This document shows, in pieces, positions 42,432 through 51,460 of a stretch of DNA of 64,000 bases. Every line of letters begins with the position of its first letter. The first letter of the stretch is position 1. The notes beneath the pieces are model-generated. The model did no database searches and was not told the origin of the DNA. It saw only the letters and a list, made by a program, of their open reading frames with translations. A program made the translations under genes and the position numbers. This stretch comes from Ferrimonas sp. YFM (GTDB lineage Bacteria > Pseudomonadota > Gammaproteobacteria > Enterobacterales > Shewanellaceae), in contig NZ_AP027368.1 in the NCBI RefSeq assembly GCF_030296015.1, positions 3,830,839 to 3,894,838 of the forward strand, written 5' to 3'.

Positions 42432-42778
42432 CGACACACTCCTTTTGGTCATTTTTGTGCTTCAGGCTATGTAAGCAATTGTCATGCCTGTTACATAAAT
42501 TGTTGTTTTTGGGTGACTTAAAACTCACTTGTGACTAAATTGATTGCAATTAAGACCACAAAGTAGTGAGAATCCAAACTGGCCGCCCCCTTTCCACTCG
42601 CCAACCGGTGCGCAGTGGAGCGGGGAGACAAGGGGCATTCAGGCCAGAATCCATTAAAACAACAATAACGTCTGCCGGGCCTTGAGAGTTCATGCGCCAG
42701 GTAAGACGAATACTAAGGAACGCGAGAGTGACGCCGGCAGGCGGCACCAAAAACCCAGGAAGTTATTTAGGGAAAACT
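42432..42778. promoter_or_regulatory. Divergent spacer between the DGSGN-repeat gene and the M6 protease gene
   Basis: About 347 nt without a gene. The part near 42455-42560 is AT-rich and probably holds the divergent promoters. Nearer the protease gene, CTGCCGG (42672-42678) pairs with CCGGCAG (42734-42740), and CCTT/AAGG pair inside, so the protease mRNA may have a structured leader. I compared it by eye with c-di-GMP-I riboswitch motifs and saw no match. Confidence 0.4.
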
Positions 42779-45700
42779 ATGCAAAGAATCAGTGTACTGA
42801 CCACCGCCCTGGTTACGGCGGGACTGGCCTCCAGCCTGCAGGCCGCACCCAGGCAGGTGCAGCTGGCCGATCCTGGGGTGATCAACCCCGAGCGCATCGA
42901 ATACTGGATGGCTAAACGCGGCGAGATTAATGACTCCCACACCCGGGCCGAGATCGACGCCAAGGTCAAGCAATACACCGCCGGCGCCTTCAATCCAGAG
43001 ACGCTGAAGCATGGGGTGTCCCTGGCGCCGCTTCATCACGGCCAGGATCACAAGTCTCCTCTGGTCAAGGCGATGACCCTGACCCAGAATGCCGAGGACA
43101 GCGGCAAGGCGGTCAAGGTTCTGGGGATCCTGGTGGATTTCCCCGACCTGCCCCATGACAACAATCGCCTGACGCGCCAGGACACCGGGATGTACTACTC
43201 CAGCTATCCCGCCAGCCACTACGACAAGCTGCTGTTTTCCAGCACCGGCTTCCCCGGCCCCACAGGCCAAACCCTGCAGTCTGCCCGCCAGTTCTACACC
43301 GAGGAGTCCGGTGGCAGCTTCGATTTCAGCGGCAAAGTGTTCGACTGGGTTACCGCCGACAACAATGCGGCCCACTACGGCGCCCACAAGGACGACGACA
43401 AAGACAGCGCGGTACCGGACCTGGTGTTCGAAGCGGTCTCCAAACTGGTGGCCCGCGGCGACGTGGATCTGAGTGAGTTCGATCAGGAAGACCAATACGA
43501 CCGGGACGGTGACGGCAACGTCAACGAACCCGACGGCATCATCGACCACATCATGGTGTTCCACTCCAGCATCGGCGAAGAGGCCGGTGGCGGTTACCTG
43601 GGGGACAACGCCATCTGGTCCCACCGCTACTTCGTCTTCGACAGCAGAAACCAGCCCAGGGCGATCCCCGGCAGCGAATACAGCGTTTTCGGCTACACCA
43701 TTCAGCCCATCGACGCCGCCGCCGGCGTCTGTACCCACGAGTTCGGCCACGATCTGGGTCTGCCGGACGAGTACGATCTCGAATACAGCGAACACGGCTC
43801 TCCCGTAGGCATGTGGTCCCTGATGTCCGGCGGCAGCTGGACCGGCACCCCAGCAGGCAGCAAGCCCTCCTCCATGAGCGCCTGGGCCCGGGACTACCTG
43901 CAAAAACGCTACGGCGGCAACTGGATCAACAACACCGACATCCAACTGGACAGCCTGAGCGAGACCCCGGCCAATCACAGCCTGGTGAGCGCCATCAATC
44001 ACGACGGCATCAATCAGCTGACCCTGCCACTGCCGGCCCAGTTGGAGGCGTTCCACGGCCCCTACAGCGGCAAGTTGCAGTACTACTCGGGCGCCGGGCA
44101 TGAGATCAGCACCAGCGCCGAAGCCAGCCTGACCTTGCCCTCCGGCAGCCCCAGGCTGAGCCTCAAGGCCCACTGGCAGATCGAAAGCGGCTACGACTAC
44201 GCCCAGATCCTGGTCAATGGCAGCCCGGTATCCGGTAGCTACGCCAGCACAGTCAACCCCTACCACGCCAATCTGGGCCCCCACTACACCGGCAACTCCA
44301 GCTCCCTCGCCAACGCCGAAGGTGACGCGGGCTGGATCACCATCGAGGTGGACCTCAGTGAGTATGCCGGCCAGCGCATCACCCTGGGACTGCGCTATGT
44401 CACCGATCAGTCTGAAGGGGGCTACGGCTTTGTGGCCGATAACCTGGTGATCAGCAACGGCGCCGACACCGTCTGGCAAAGCGGCGGCGAGACCGCCCAG
44501 GCCATGACCCTGGACGGCTTCAGCCGCATCAGCAACTACCGTCCGGCTGCGGGCCATGGCTACTTCATGCAGCTGCGTCAGTTCAGCGGCAACGACACCG
44601 GCCTGAGCGGCACCGGTTACAGCCCTGGCGTACTGCTGTGGTACTACAACCGCGCCTACTCCGACAACAACGTCGGCACCCACCCGGGCTATGGCTTCAC
44701 CGGCGTAGTGGATGCGGATCAGCAGCTGATCCCAAACCAGGGCACCACCATCCAGATCAAGGATGCGGCCTTCAGCCGATACGCCCAGACGGCTGGCTAC
44801 AACGACCCCAACCTGGCCCCCATCTCCGAGTTCGATGACGCCAAGGATTACAGCGCCCCCAGCCAGAAGCAGTCCGGCCTGGTGCTGCCCAAGGTGGGCC
44901 TGAAGATGGCGGTCACCGAGCAGGCCAGCAACTCGGCCACCGCCACCCTGGCGCTGACCAAGAGCGGCGGCGGCTTCAACATCGCCAGCCTGACCACCGC
45001 CAGCAACGGCCTGACCCTGAGTGCTCAGGCGACCACGGAGAATGGTCAGGGCACGGTGAGCTACATCTGGGAGACCGGCGATGGCGAGACCTACGACACC
45101 GCCTCCATCAGCCACACCTACCCCTCAGACGGCACCTATACCCTGACCCTAACCGCCCTGGATGAGGCCGGTCGGGTGTTGGAAAGCAGCCGCTCCGTCG
45201 TGGTCACTGCTGATGGCACGCCGACTCTGGCGGGCAGCATCGCCAGCAACGTCGAAGGGGCCACCGTCTCCTTTAGCTCCGACATCAGCGGTGGCACCGC
45301 TCCCTACCGCTACCAGTGGAGCTTTGGTGACGACGCCAGCAGCACCCAGGCCAACCCGAGCCACAGCTACGAGTTCAGCGGTGACTACGACATCAGCCTG
45401 ACCGTGACCGACGCCAATGACAGCAGCATCACCCTGAACGAGACTGTGCAGGTGTCCATCCCCCTGGATGGCGATTTCACCGTCTCCGGCACCGGCCTGA
45501 CCCGCAGCTTCAGTGCCACCGTCAGCGGCGGCAGTGCCAACCGCACCCTGTCCTGGGACTTCGGTGATGGCGGCAGTGCCAGCGGCACCAGCGCCAGCCA
45601 CACCTATGGTGCCGCCAACACCTACCAGGTGGTGCTGACCATCAGCGACGGCGACGACAGCCTCAAGCTCACCAAGTCCGTCACCGTGACCGATCCCAAC

Positions 45701-45814
45701 AGTGGTGGCAGCGGTGGTTCCACCTCCAGCGGTGGCGGCGGTGGCGGCAGTGGTAGCCTGGGGTGGTTCACCCTGCTGCTGCTTCCCCTGCTGGGCCGCC
45801 GGGTTCGCCGATAA
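42779..45814 (+). CDS. Secreted M6 (immune inhibitor A-type) metalloprotease with PKD domains
   Basis: A 1011-residue exported protease. Residues 1-22 are a signal peptide (…ASSLQAA). The zinc motif H320-EFGHDLGLPDEYD fits HEXXHXXGXXD of peptidase family M6. An acidic Asp-rich loop (DQEDQYDRDGDGNVNEPDG) may bind calcium. Three PKD-like domains occupy about residues 735-995 (each with a WxFGD- or WETGD-like strand). The C-terminus is a clear GlyGly-CTERM tail: Gly/Ser-rich GGSTSSGGGGGGSGS, a hydrophobic helix and RRVRR, indicating rhombosortase processing and type II secretion. ATG 42779 follows AGGGAA. Confidence 0.92.
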   Translation: MQRISVLTTALVTAGLASSLQAAPRQVQLADPGVINPERIEYWMAKRGEINDSHTRAEIDAKVKQYTAGAFNPETLKHGVSLAPLHHGQDHKSPLVKAMTLTQNAEDSGKAVKVLGILVDFPDLPHDNNRLTRQDTGMYYSSYPASHYDKLLFSSTGFPGPTGQTLQSARQFYTEESGGSFDFSGKVFDWVTADNNAAHYGAHKDDDKDSAVPDLVFEAVSKLVARGDVDLSEFDQEDQYDRDGDGNVNEPDGIIDHIMVFHSSIGEEAGGGYLGDNAIWSHRYFVFDSRNQPRAIPGSEYSVFGYTIQPIDAAAGVCTHEFGHDLGLPDEYDLEYSEHGSPVGMWSLMSGGSWTGTPAGSKPSSMSAWARDYLQKRYGGNWINNTDIQLDSLSETPANHSLVSAINHDGINQLTLPLPAQLEAFHGPYSGKLQYYSGAGHEISTSAEASLTLPSGSPRLSLKAHWQIESGYDYAQILVNGSPVSGSYASTVNPYHANLGPHYTGNSSSLANAEGDAGWITIEVDLSEYAGQRITLGLRYVTDQSEGGYGFVADNLVISNGADTVWQSGGETAQAMTLDGFSRISNYRPAAGHGYFMQLRQFSGNDTGLSGTGYSPGVLLWYYNRAYSDNNVGTHPGYGFTGVVDADQQLIPNQGTTIQIKDAAFSRYAQTAGYNDPNLAPISEFDDAKDYSAPSQKQSGLVLPKVGLKMAVTEQASNSATATLALTKSGGGFNIASLTTASNGLTLSAQATTENGQGTVSYIWETGDGETYDTASISHTYPSDGTYTLTLTALDEAGRVLESSRSVVVTADGTPTLAGSIASNVEGATVSFSSDISGGTAPYRYQWSFGDDASSTQANPSHSYEFSGDYDISLTVTDANDSSITLNETVQVSIPLDGDFTVSGTGLTRSFSATVSGGSANRTLSWDFGDGGSASGTSASHTYGAANTYQVVLTISDGDDSLKLTKSVTVTDPNSGGSGGSTSSGGGGGGSGSLGWFTLLLLPLLGRRVRR

Positions 45815-45827
45815 CCCGCAGCCATTG

Positions 45828-45853
45828 AAAAAGGCGCCCCAGGGCGCCTTTTT
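45828..45853. terminator. Bidirectional terminator between the M6 protease and RND pump genes
   Basis: AAAAAGGCGCCC-CA-GGGCGCCTTTTT; serves both convergent genes. Confidence 0.88.
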
Positions 45854-45876
45854 AGTGTCTTCGTTCTCTCAAAGGG

Positions 45877-48800
45877 CTAGTCCTGAGATAACGCTTCCTC
45901 CATCTGCTGGGCCTTGAAGCGGCGCAGCGCCCGGCGCTCCTGCCTGCGGGCCCGCAGCGCCAGCAGACTGGGGGTCAGCACCAGGGTCAGCACGGTGGCA
46001 AAAGCCAGACCGCCCGCCACCGCGGTGGCCAGTTGAGACCACCACTGGGTCGAGGGCGCCCCCACTTCGATGCCGCGGTTGATGAGATCCACATTCATCT
46101 CCAGCACCATGGGCATCAGGCCGAGGATGGTGGTGATGGTGGTCAGCATCACCGGACGCAGACGTTGGGCACCGGTACGCAGAATCGCCTCGGTGGCCGC
46201 CAGCCCCTGGGCGCGCAGCACATTGTAGGTGTCGATAAGCACAATGTTGTTGTTCACCACAATGCCCGCCAGGGAGATCACCCCAATGCCGGACATCACC
46301 ACACCGAAAGGCTTACCAGTCACCAGCAGACCCAGCAACACCCCCATGGTGGAGAGCAGCACCGCGGTGAGGATCAGAAACGCCTGGTAGAAGCTGTTGA
46401 ACTGGGTCACCAGAATAATGGCCATCACAAACAGGGCCACCATGAAGGCGTTCACCAGGAAGGTCTGAGACTCCTCCTGCTCCTCGTTCTCACCGGTAAA
46501 GCTGTAGCTGACCCGGCTGTCCAGGTCCAGGGTCTGCAGACGCTCGCGAAACTCGGGCAGGACATCGTTGAGCAATATGCCGGGGGCCATGTCCGCCTTG
46601 ACCGTCATCACCCGGCGGCCATCGATGCGGCGGATGGAATCCACCTTGGGCGCCGCCACCCGCTCGACGAAGTTGCTTACCGGCACCTGACCGTACTGGG
46701 TCTTCACCCTCAGGCTGTCGAGCCTGAGGATATGGCGCTTCTCCTCTGGGAAACGCACCCGGATGTCCAGCTCATCGTCGGCATCATCGGGACGGTACTC
46801 GCCAATCTTCAGGCCTGAAGTGACAAACTGCACCGTGTTGCCCAGCAGGGTGGCGTCAGCCCCGAAGCGGGCGGCATCGTCTCTGTCCACCTTCAACTGC
46901 CACTCGATGCCCGGCTTGGAGCCGGTGTCCTCGATGTTGATGAAGCGGCCATCCTCCTCCAGGGCGAGGCGAACCTTACGCACCGCCTCATTCAACGCGT
47001 CAGGGAATTTGGAGGAGAGCTCCAGTTGCAGCGCCTTGCCGGTCGGCGGACCGTTTTCGTCCTTGCGCAACTCGTATTCAATGCCCGCCAGATCGCCCAG
47101 ACGCTCATTGACCTCCTCGATCACCTGATCGGCGGGCACCCGCTGATCCCAGTCCAGCAGGTTGAGGCGGATGTAACCGGCCCGGTCGTTGCCGCCGGTG
47201 CGGCTGTAGAGGGTCTCCAGGCTCTCCATCCCCAGCAACCGGTTCTCCACCTTGTGCATGATGGCGTCCTTTTCATCGATGGAGAGATCCCCATAGGCGC
47301 GCACATAGAGGTTCAGGCCGGGGGGCTCCACGTCGGGGAAGAACTCCATGCCGGCGCCAAACTTGATGTAGCTGCCGACAATGCCGGCCAGCACCAACAG
47401 CACCGCCAGCAACACCTTCCAGGGGTGGGCGATGGCCACGGCCAGGGTACGGATGTAGGTGCCGGTGAAGCCAGACAAGCTGGTGAGCTCGCCCTCCTCC
47501 GCCAACCGCTGATTCTCCCGCTGACGCGGGGTCATGGGCAGAGGCTTACCCAGCAGGCTGCCCAGGGCGGGCACAAACACCAGGGCCATCACCAAGGAGG
47601 CGGTGAGGGTGGCGATCAGGGTAATGGGCAGGTATTTCATGAACTCACCCATGATCCCCGGCCAGAACAGCAGGGGGGCAAAGGCGGCCAGGGTGGTGGC
47701 GGTGGAGGCGATAATGGGCCAGGCCATCCGCTGCGCCGCTTCCAGGTAGGCTTCCCTGCGATTCACCCCATCGGTCATGCGGCGATCGGCGTACTCGGTC
47801 ACGACGATGGCCCCGTCCACCAGCATGCCCACCGCCATGATCAGGGCGAACAGCACCACCATGTTGACCGTCAGGCCAAACACCGCCAGCACCAGCAGGC
47901 CGGTGAGGAAGGAGCCAGGAATGGCGATCCCCACCAGACCGGCGCTGCGCAGACCCAGGGCGGCGATCACCACGATCACCACCAGCAGGATGGCGGACAC
48001 CACGTTGTTCTGCAGATCGCTGAGCATCTGCTTCACGTCCTTGGAGCTGTCCCCCGTATAGGTCACCTCCAGATTCTCAGGCCACTGCTCTTTGGCCGCC
48101 TCCATCAGCGCCTTGACCTTGGCCACGGTGATAATAATGTTTTCACCGGGACGCTTCTTCACCTCCAAGGAGACCGCCTTATGGCCGTTGAGACGGGCGT
48201 AGGAGTTGGGGTCCCGGAAGGCGCGGCGCACCTGGGCCACGTCACCAAAGGTGATCACCTGTTCCCCCTGCACCTTGATGGGCATCTCCATCACGTCCTT
48301 GATGGTCTCGAACACCGAGGGGACCTTGACCGCGAATCGACCGTGGCCGGTGTCCATGGTGCCCGCCGGCACCAGGCGGTTATTGCGGGAGAGCAGGTTG
48401 AATATGTCGTTCTGATCCAGCTGATAGCTCTCCATCAACAGGGGATCCACCAGGATCTCGACGATGTCCTCCCGATCGCCACCAATGTCCACCTCCAGCA
48501 CCTCGGGGAAGGACTCCAGCCTGTCCCTAAGCTGCTTGGCGATCTGTACCAGGGTGCGCTCGGGCACAGGCCCGGACAGGGTGACGGTGAGAACCGGGTT
48601 CCTCTCGGCCATGGTGACCTCATGGACCTCGGGCTCCTCGGTGTCTGCCGGCAACTTGGCCTTGGCCAGGGTCACCTTGTCGCGCACATCCGCCAGGGCC
48701 GCCTTGGGGTCCATGCCCGCCTCAAACTCCAGTTCCACTGAGGCGTATCCCTCAGAAGCATTGGAGCGCATCTCATCCACCCCTTCGATGGAGCGTAGTT

Positions 48801-49011
48801 CGGTCTCCATGGGGCGCACCAGCATCCGCTCGGCGTCCTCCGGCGAGATGCCGTCATGGGTCATCGACACATAGATCACCGGGATGGTGATGTCCGGCTC
48901 AGACTCCTTGGGGATCTGCACATAGGTGACCGACCCCGCCAAAACCAGCAGCACAAACACCATCATCACCGGGCGGATTCGGCCTAGCAGCCCCGCCAGC
49001 AGGGTATTCAT
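45877..49011 (-). CDS. RND-family efflux pump, inner-membrane subunit (HAE1-like)
   Basis: A 1044-residue pump with the standard 12 membrane segments and two large periplasmic loops. The first helix, QIPKESEPDITIPVIYV and GISPEDAERMLVRPMETELRSIEGV match the family. In segment 4 the paired aspartates of AcrB (LVDDAIVV) read LVDGAIVVTEY, and in segment 10 the AcrB lysine position reads VNNNIVLID, so proton relay residues differ from AcrB. Substrate unknown. Its start overlaps the adaptor gene by 4 nt. Confidence 0.93.
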   Translation of the reverse strand: MNTLLAGLLGRIRPVMMVFVLLVLAGSVTYVQIPKESEPDITIPVIYVSMTHDGISPEDAERMLVRPMETELRSIEGVDEMRSNASEGYASVELEFEAGMDPKAALADVRDKVTLAKAKLPADTEEPEVHEVTMAERNPVLTVTLSGPVPERTLVQIAKQLRDRLESFPEVLEVDIGGDREDIVEILVDPLLMESYQLDQNDIFNLLSRNNRLVPAGTMDTGHGRFAVKVPSVFETIKDVMEMPIKVQGEQVITFGDVAQVRRAFRDPNSYARLNGHKAVSLEVKKRPGENIIITVAKVKALMEAAKEQWPENLEVTYTGDSSKDVKQMLSDLQNNVVSAILLVVIVVIAALGLRSAGLVGIAIPGSFLTGLLVLAVFGLTVNMVVLFALIMAVGMLVDGAIVVTEYADRRMTDGVNRREAYLEAAQRMAWPIIASTATTLAAFAPLLFWPGIMGEFMKYLPITLIATLTASLVMALVFVPALGSLLGKPLPMTPRQRENQRLAEEGELTSLSGFTGTYIRTLAVAIAHPWKVLLAVLLVLAGIVGSYIKFGAGMEFFPDVEPPGLNLYVRAYGDLSIDEKDAIMHKVENRLLGMESLETLYSRTGGNDRAGYIRLNLLDWDQRVPADQVIEEVNERLGDLAGIEYELRKDENGPPTGKALQLELSSKFPDALNEAVRKVRLALEEDGRFINIEDTGSKPGIEWQLKVDRDDAARFGADATLLGNTVQFVTSGLKIGEYRPDDADDELDIRVRFPEEKRHILRLDSLRVKTQYGQVPVSNFVERVAAPKVDSIRRIDGRRVMTVKADMAPGILLNDVLPEFRERLQTLDLDSRVSYSFTGENEEQEESQTFLVNAFMVALFVMAIILVTQFNSFYQAFLILTAVLLSTMGVLLGLLVTGKPFGVVMSGIGVISLAGIVVNNNIVLIDTYNVLRAQGLAATEAILRTGAQRLRPVMLTTITTILGLMPMVLEMNVDLINRGIEVGAPSTQWWSQLATAVAGGLAFATVLTLVLTPSLLALRARRQERRALRRFKAQQMEEALSQD

Positions 49012-50111
49012 GCGCCATCCTCCGTCTCGTAGGTGACGTCGACCGGGTCGCCGTCACGGACAAAGCCCTGCCCCTGGGTGATCACCTCCACCTGGCTGCC
49101 GACGCCGCCGGTCCACACCCCGGTGGAGTCCGCCATCACCACCTGGATGGGAATAAAGTGCACCTGACCGTCCCGCACCGATTTCACCCCCAGGTTGCCC
49201 TCCTCATCCAATGCCAGCAGGGCCGGGCTGACCTTGATGGCGTAGTGGCTCTCCAGGGGCAGGGCCAGTTCGGCGCTCTTGCCCGCCCACAGCTTGCCGT
49301 CGGCGTTGTCGAACGCCACCTCGATGTCGAAGGTGTTGGTGCCACCGTGGGAGACGGTGGCAATGTAGCGCACCTTGCCTTCGGCGCTGCGGCCGTCGAC
49401 GAAACGGGCGGTGGCGCTTTGCCCCAGGGACAGCCTGGCCACATCCGCCTCGGTGACATTGGCCTTGACCACCAGAGGGTCAAGATCCGCCAGTTCACCC
49501 ACGGGGTCACCCACGCCGACGTAGTCGCCCTCCTCCACCATGCGATCGTGGAACACCCCGGAGAAGGGGGCGCGGATCTGGGTATGCTCCAGGGCCAGTT
49601 GCAGTCGCTTGAGTTCCGCTCGGGCCAGCTCCAGGGCGCTCAGGTTCTGGGCCAGTTGAGACTTGCCCTGCAGCCCCTGGGTGGCCAGTTTTTTGGCCGC
49701 CTGGTAATCCAGCTCCCGCTGGGCCAGCACCGCCTTGGCGCTCTGCAGTTGCTCCGGCAGATCCCGGGCATCCAGCTCGATCAGCAGCTGCCCCAGGGCC
49801 ACCTGACTGCCTCTTTTGGCGTGGATCTTGAGCACCCGGCCGCCAATCTCGGCGGCAATACGGGTCATGCGGTCCGGTTCGGTACGGCCATAGAGCTGCA
49901 CTTCACGGGTGACCAGGGTGGACTCTATGCGTTTCACCGTCACCCGGGTCGCGGGCACCTCATGGGGCTCGGTGGCGGCAACCACTTCCGGGGACTGGTC
50001 GGCGCTCAGTTGACCAGACAACACCCAGAGTATGAGCAACAGGCTGATTAGAAAGGCGATAAAGTAGGGGTGGCTGTACCAGCGGCTGGCCGGTGCATCG
50101 ACGTGCTTCAC
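49008..50111 (-). CDS. RND pump periplasmic adaptor (membrane fusion protein)
   Basis: A 367-residue adaptor. A single N-terminal membrane segment (YFIAFLISLLLILWVLSGQL) anchors it; then comes a lipoyl/barrel-sandwich domain (GGRVLKIHAKRGSQVALGQLLIELDARDL), an alpha-helical hairpin near 115-170 and beta-barrel parts (GVFHDRMVEEGDYVGVGDPVGEL). It links the pump to an outer-membrane channel, which is not encoded here. It is first in the two-gene operon. Confidence 0.92.
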   Translation of the reverse strand: MKHVDAPASRWYSHPYFIAFLISLLLILWVLSGQLSADQSPEVVAATEPHEVPATRVTVKRIESTLVTREVQLYGRTEPDRMTRIAAEIGGRVLKIHAKRGSQVALGQLLIELDARDLPEQLQSAKAVLAQRELDYQAAKKLATQGLQGKSQLAQNLSALELARAELKRLQLALEHTQIRAPFSGVFHDRMVEEGDYVGVGDPVGELADLDPLVVKANVTEADVARLSLGQSATARFVDGRSAEGKVRYIATVSHGGTNTFDIEVAFDNADGKLWAGKSAELALPLESHYAIKVSPALLALDEEGNLGVKSVRDGQVHFIPIQVVMADSTGVWTGGVGSQVEVITQGQGFVRDGDPVDVTYETEDGA

Positions 50112-50191
50112 GAGGCAACTCCTTGTAATCCAATCGTGTCAGAATACGTTAAAGCCTGTTGTTGCAAAAGTGTTCAGAAACCTTTGCCAAC

Positions 50192-50219
50192 AAAAAAGGC
50201 ACCCTGAAGGTGCCTTTTT
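50192..50219 (-). terminator. Terminator after erpA
   Basis: On the minus strand AAAAAGGCACC-TTCA-GGGTGCCTTTTTT, 20 nt after the erpA stop. Confidence 0.88.
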
Positions 50220-50238
50220 GCCATGGGTGCCCGGATAC

Positions 50239-50589
50239 TCAGATGGAGAAGGAGGCACCACAGCCACAGGTGGTGGTGGCGTTGGGGTTGTTGACGAAGA
50301 AGCGGCTGCCCTCCAGCCCCTCGGTGTAATCCACGATGCCACCCACCAGATATTGCAGGCTCATGGGATCCACCAGCAGGGTAACGCCCTCTTTATCGAT
50401 GGTGGTATCACCCTCGTTCACCTTTTCGTCGAAGGTGAAGCCGTATTGGAAACCGCTGCAACCACCGCCGGTGACGTACACCCGCAGTTTCAGGTTCGGG
50501 TTCTCCTCCTCCTCCAGCAATCCCTTCACCTTCAGGGCGGCGGCATCGGAAAACTGGATAGGCATAGCTTGTTCTGCTGCAGCTGTCAT
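50239..50589 (-). CDS. erpA: ErpA, A-type Fe-S insertion protein
   Basis: A 116-residue A-type carrier delivering clusters to targets such as isoprenoid-synthesis enzymes. Cysteines C44 ([11 protein letters not shown]), C108 and C110 (TCGCGASF) are present. The YGF and [12 protein letters not shown] stretches separate it from IscA. It lies near clcA-like and hemL genes as in E. coli. A type-1 IscR site lies 40 nt upstream, so it should be repressed together with isc. Confidence 0.96.
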   Translation of the reverse strand: MTAAAEQAMPIQFSDAAALKVKGLLEEEENPNLKLRVYVTGGGCSGFQYGFTFDEKVNEGDTTIDKEGVTLLVDPMSLQYLVGGIVDYTEGLEGSRFFVNNPNATTTCGCGASFSI

Positions 50590-50628
50590 TGGTTACCTCG
50601 AAAACGACACTCTGGCGCGGATTATCTA

Positions 50629-50653
50629 ATACCCGAGTGTTAGGTTCAAGTTT
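50629..50653 (-). promoter_or_regulatory. Type-1 IscR site upstream of erpA
   Basis: On the plus strand the left arm ATACCCGAGT (50629-50638) is identical to the left arm of the iscR operator and the right arm TCAAGT (50646-50651) is identical to its right arm, at the same spacing. The 7-bp centre differs. It overlaps the stop codon of the upstream gene. IscR control of erpA is known in E. coli. Confidence 0.82.
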
Positions 50654-51404
50654 TCTCCCCGATGTCGGTGGAAGTTTCCTCCTCAAACCCGACACCGGTC
50701 AACTCCAGGAAGGGGTAGACCTGGTCTGTACTGCCGCTGCTCTTCTTGCCGCTGAGGCTGACCCGCACCTGCACCTGGTCTGCCACGAAGTTGTCCGGCA
50801 GCCGGTAGGCCCCCTCCAACTCCTGGAAATAGCGGAAGGAGAACCCCAGGGTTTTGGCCTCCACACCCAGGTCGGTGAGGCTGTAGGTCACGGGGCGTCC
50901 CTTAAGGCTGCCCTTGATGCTGATGGCCACCTTGCCCTTGGAGAACCCCTTGCGCTTCTTCTGCTGGGTCAGCACCAACTTATAGCGATAGTGGTCGCTG
51001 TCGCCGATCTGCTCCATGGCCAGCTCGTGGATCACCACCCCATCGGCACTCTTCTCCGGTGCCATGATGTTGCGATAGAAGATCAGTTCGGTGTTGAGTC
51101 TGTCCACCTGCCCCTGCAGGTTGGCCATCATGGCCACGGTATCGGTCTGAGACTGACGCTCCGCCTGCAGATCGATCTCCAGCGCGGCTTCGGACTCGGT
51201 CAGGGCACGGATCCGCTCCTGTTGCAGGGCGATCTGGGTCTGAAGATCCCGGCTGACGCCCCCCTGAATCATCTGTTGCGGCAGGGACAGCAGGTAGCCG
51301 ACGGCCACCGCCATACCCAGTATCAGCAAGAGTACCACTCCCCTGGGATTGAACTGCTGTTCAAAATGTTTGAGAGCGTGCCAGCGATGTTTCCAATTCT
51401 GCAT
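50646..51404 (-). CDS. Membrane-anchored coiled-coil protein, DUF6776-like
   Basis: A 252-residue protein: a membrane segment near 23-43 (VVLLLILGMAVAVGYLLSL), a coiled coil about 55-110 (LQTQIALQQERIRALTESEAALEIDLQAERQ), and a beta-rich C-terminal domain (YKLVLTQQKKRKGFSKGKVAISIKG...). It belongs to a family found beside erpA in Shewanella-like genomes; function unknown. It precedes erpA on the same strand with the IscR site across its stop codon. Confidence 0.75.
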   Translation of the reverse strand: MQNWKHRWHALKHFEQQFNPRGVVLLLILGMAVAVGYLLSLPQQMIQGGVSRDLQTQIALQQERIRALTESEAALEIDLQAERQSQTDTVAMMANLQGQVDRLNTELIFYRNIMAPEKSADGVVIHELAMEQIGDSDHYRYKLVLTQQKKRKGFSKGKVAISIKGSLKGRPVTYSLTDLGVEAKTLGFSFRYFQELEGAYRLPDNFVADQVQVRVSLSGKKSSGSTDQVYPFLELTGVGFEEETSTDIGEKT

Positions 51405-51460
51405 AGTGAAACGACTTGAATATTGTTAAGCTTTAGTCACCTGAAGCGACCCTTTATGCC

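Noticed and set aside
42660-42778. Leader of the M6 protease as a c-di-GMP riboswitch
   Set aside because: Stems are present but the conserved CACGCACAG-like and GGGACGCAAAGCC-like segments are not.
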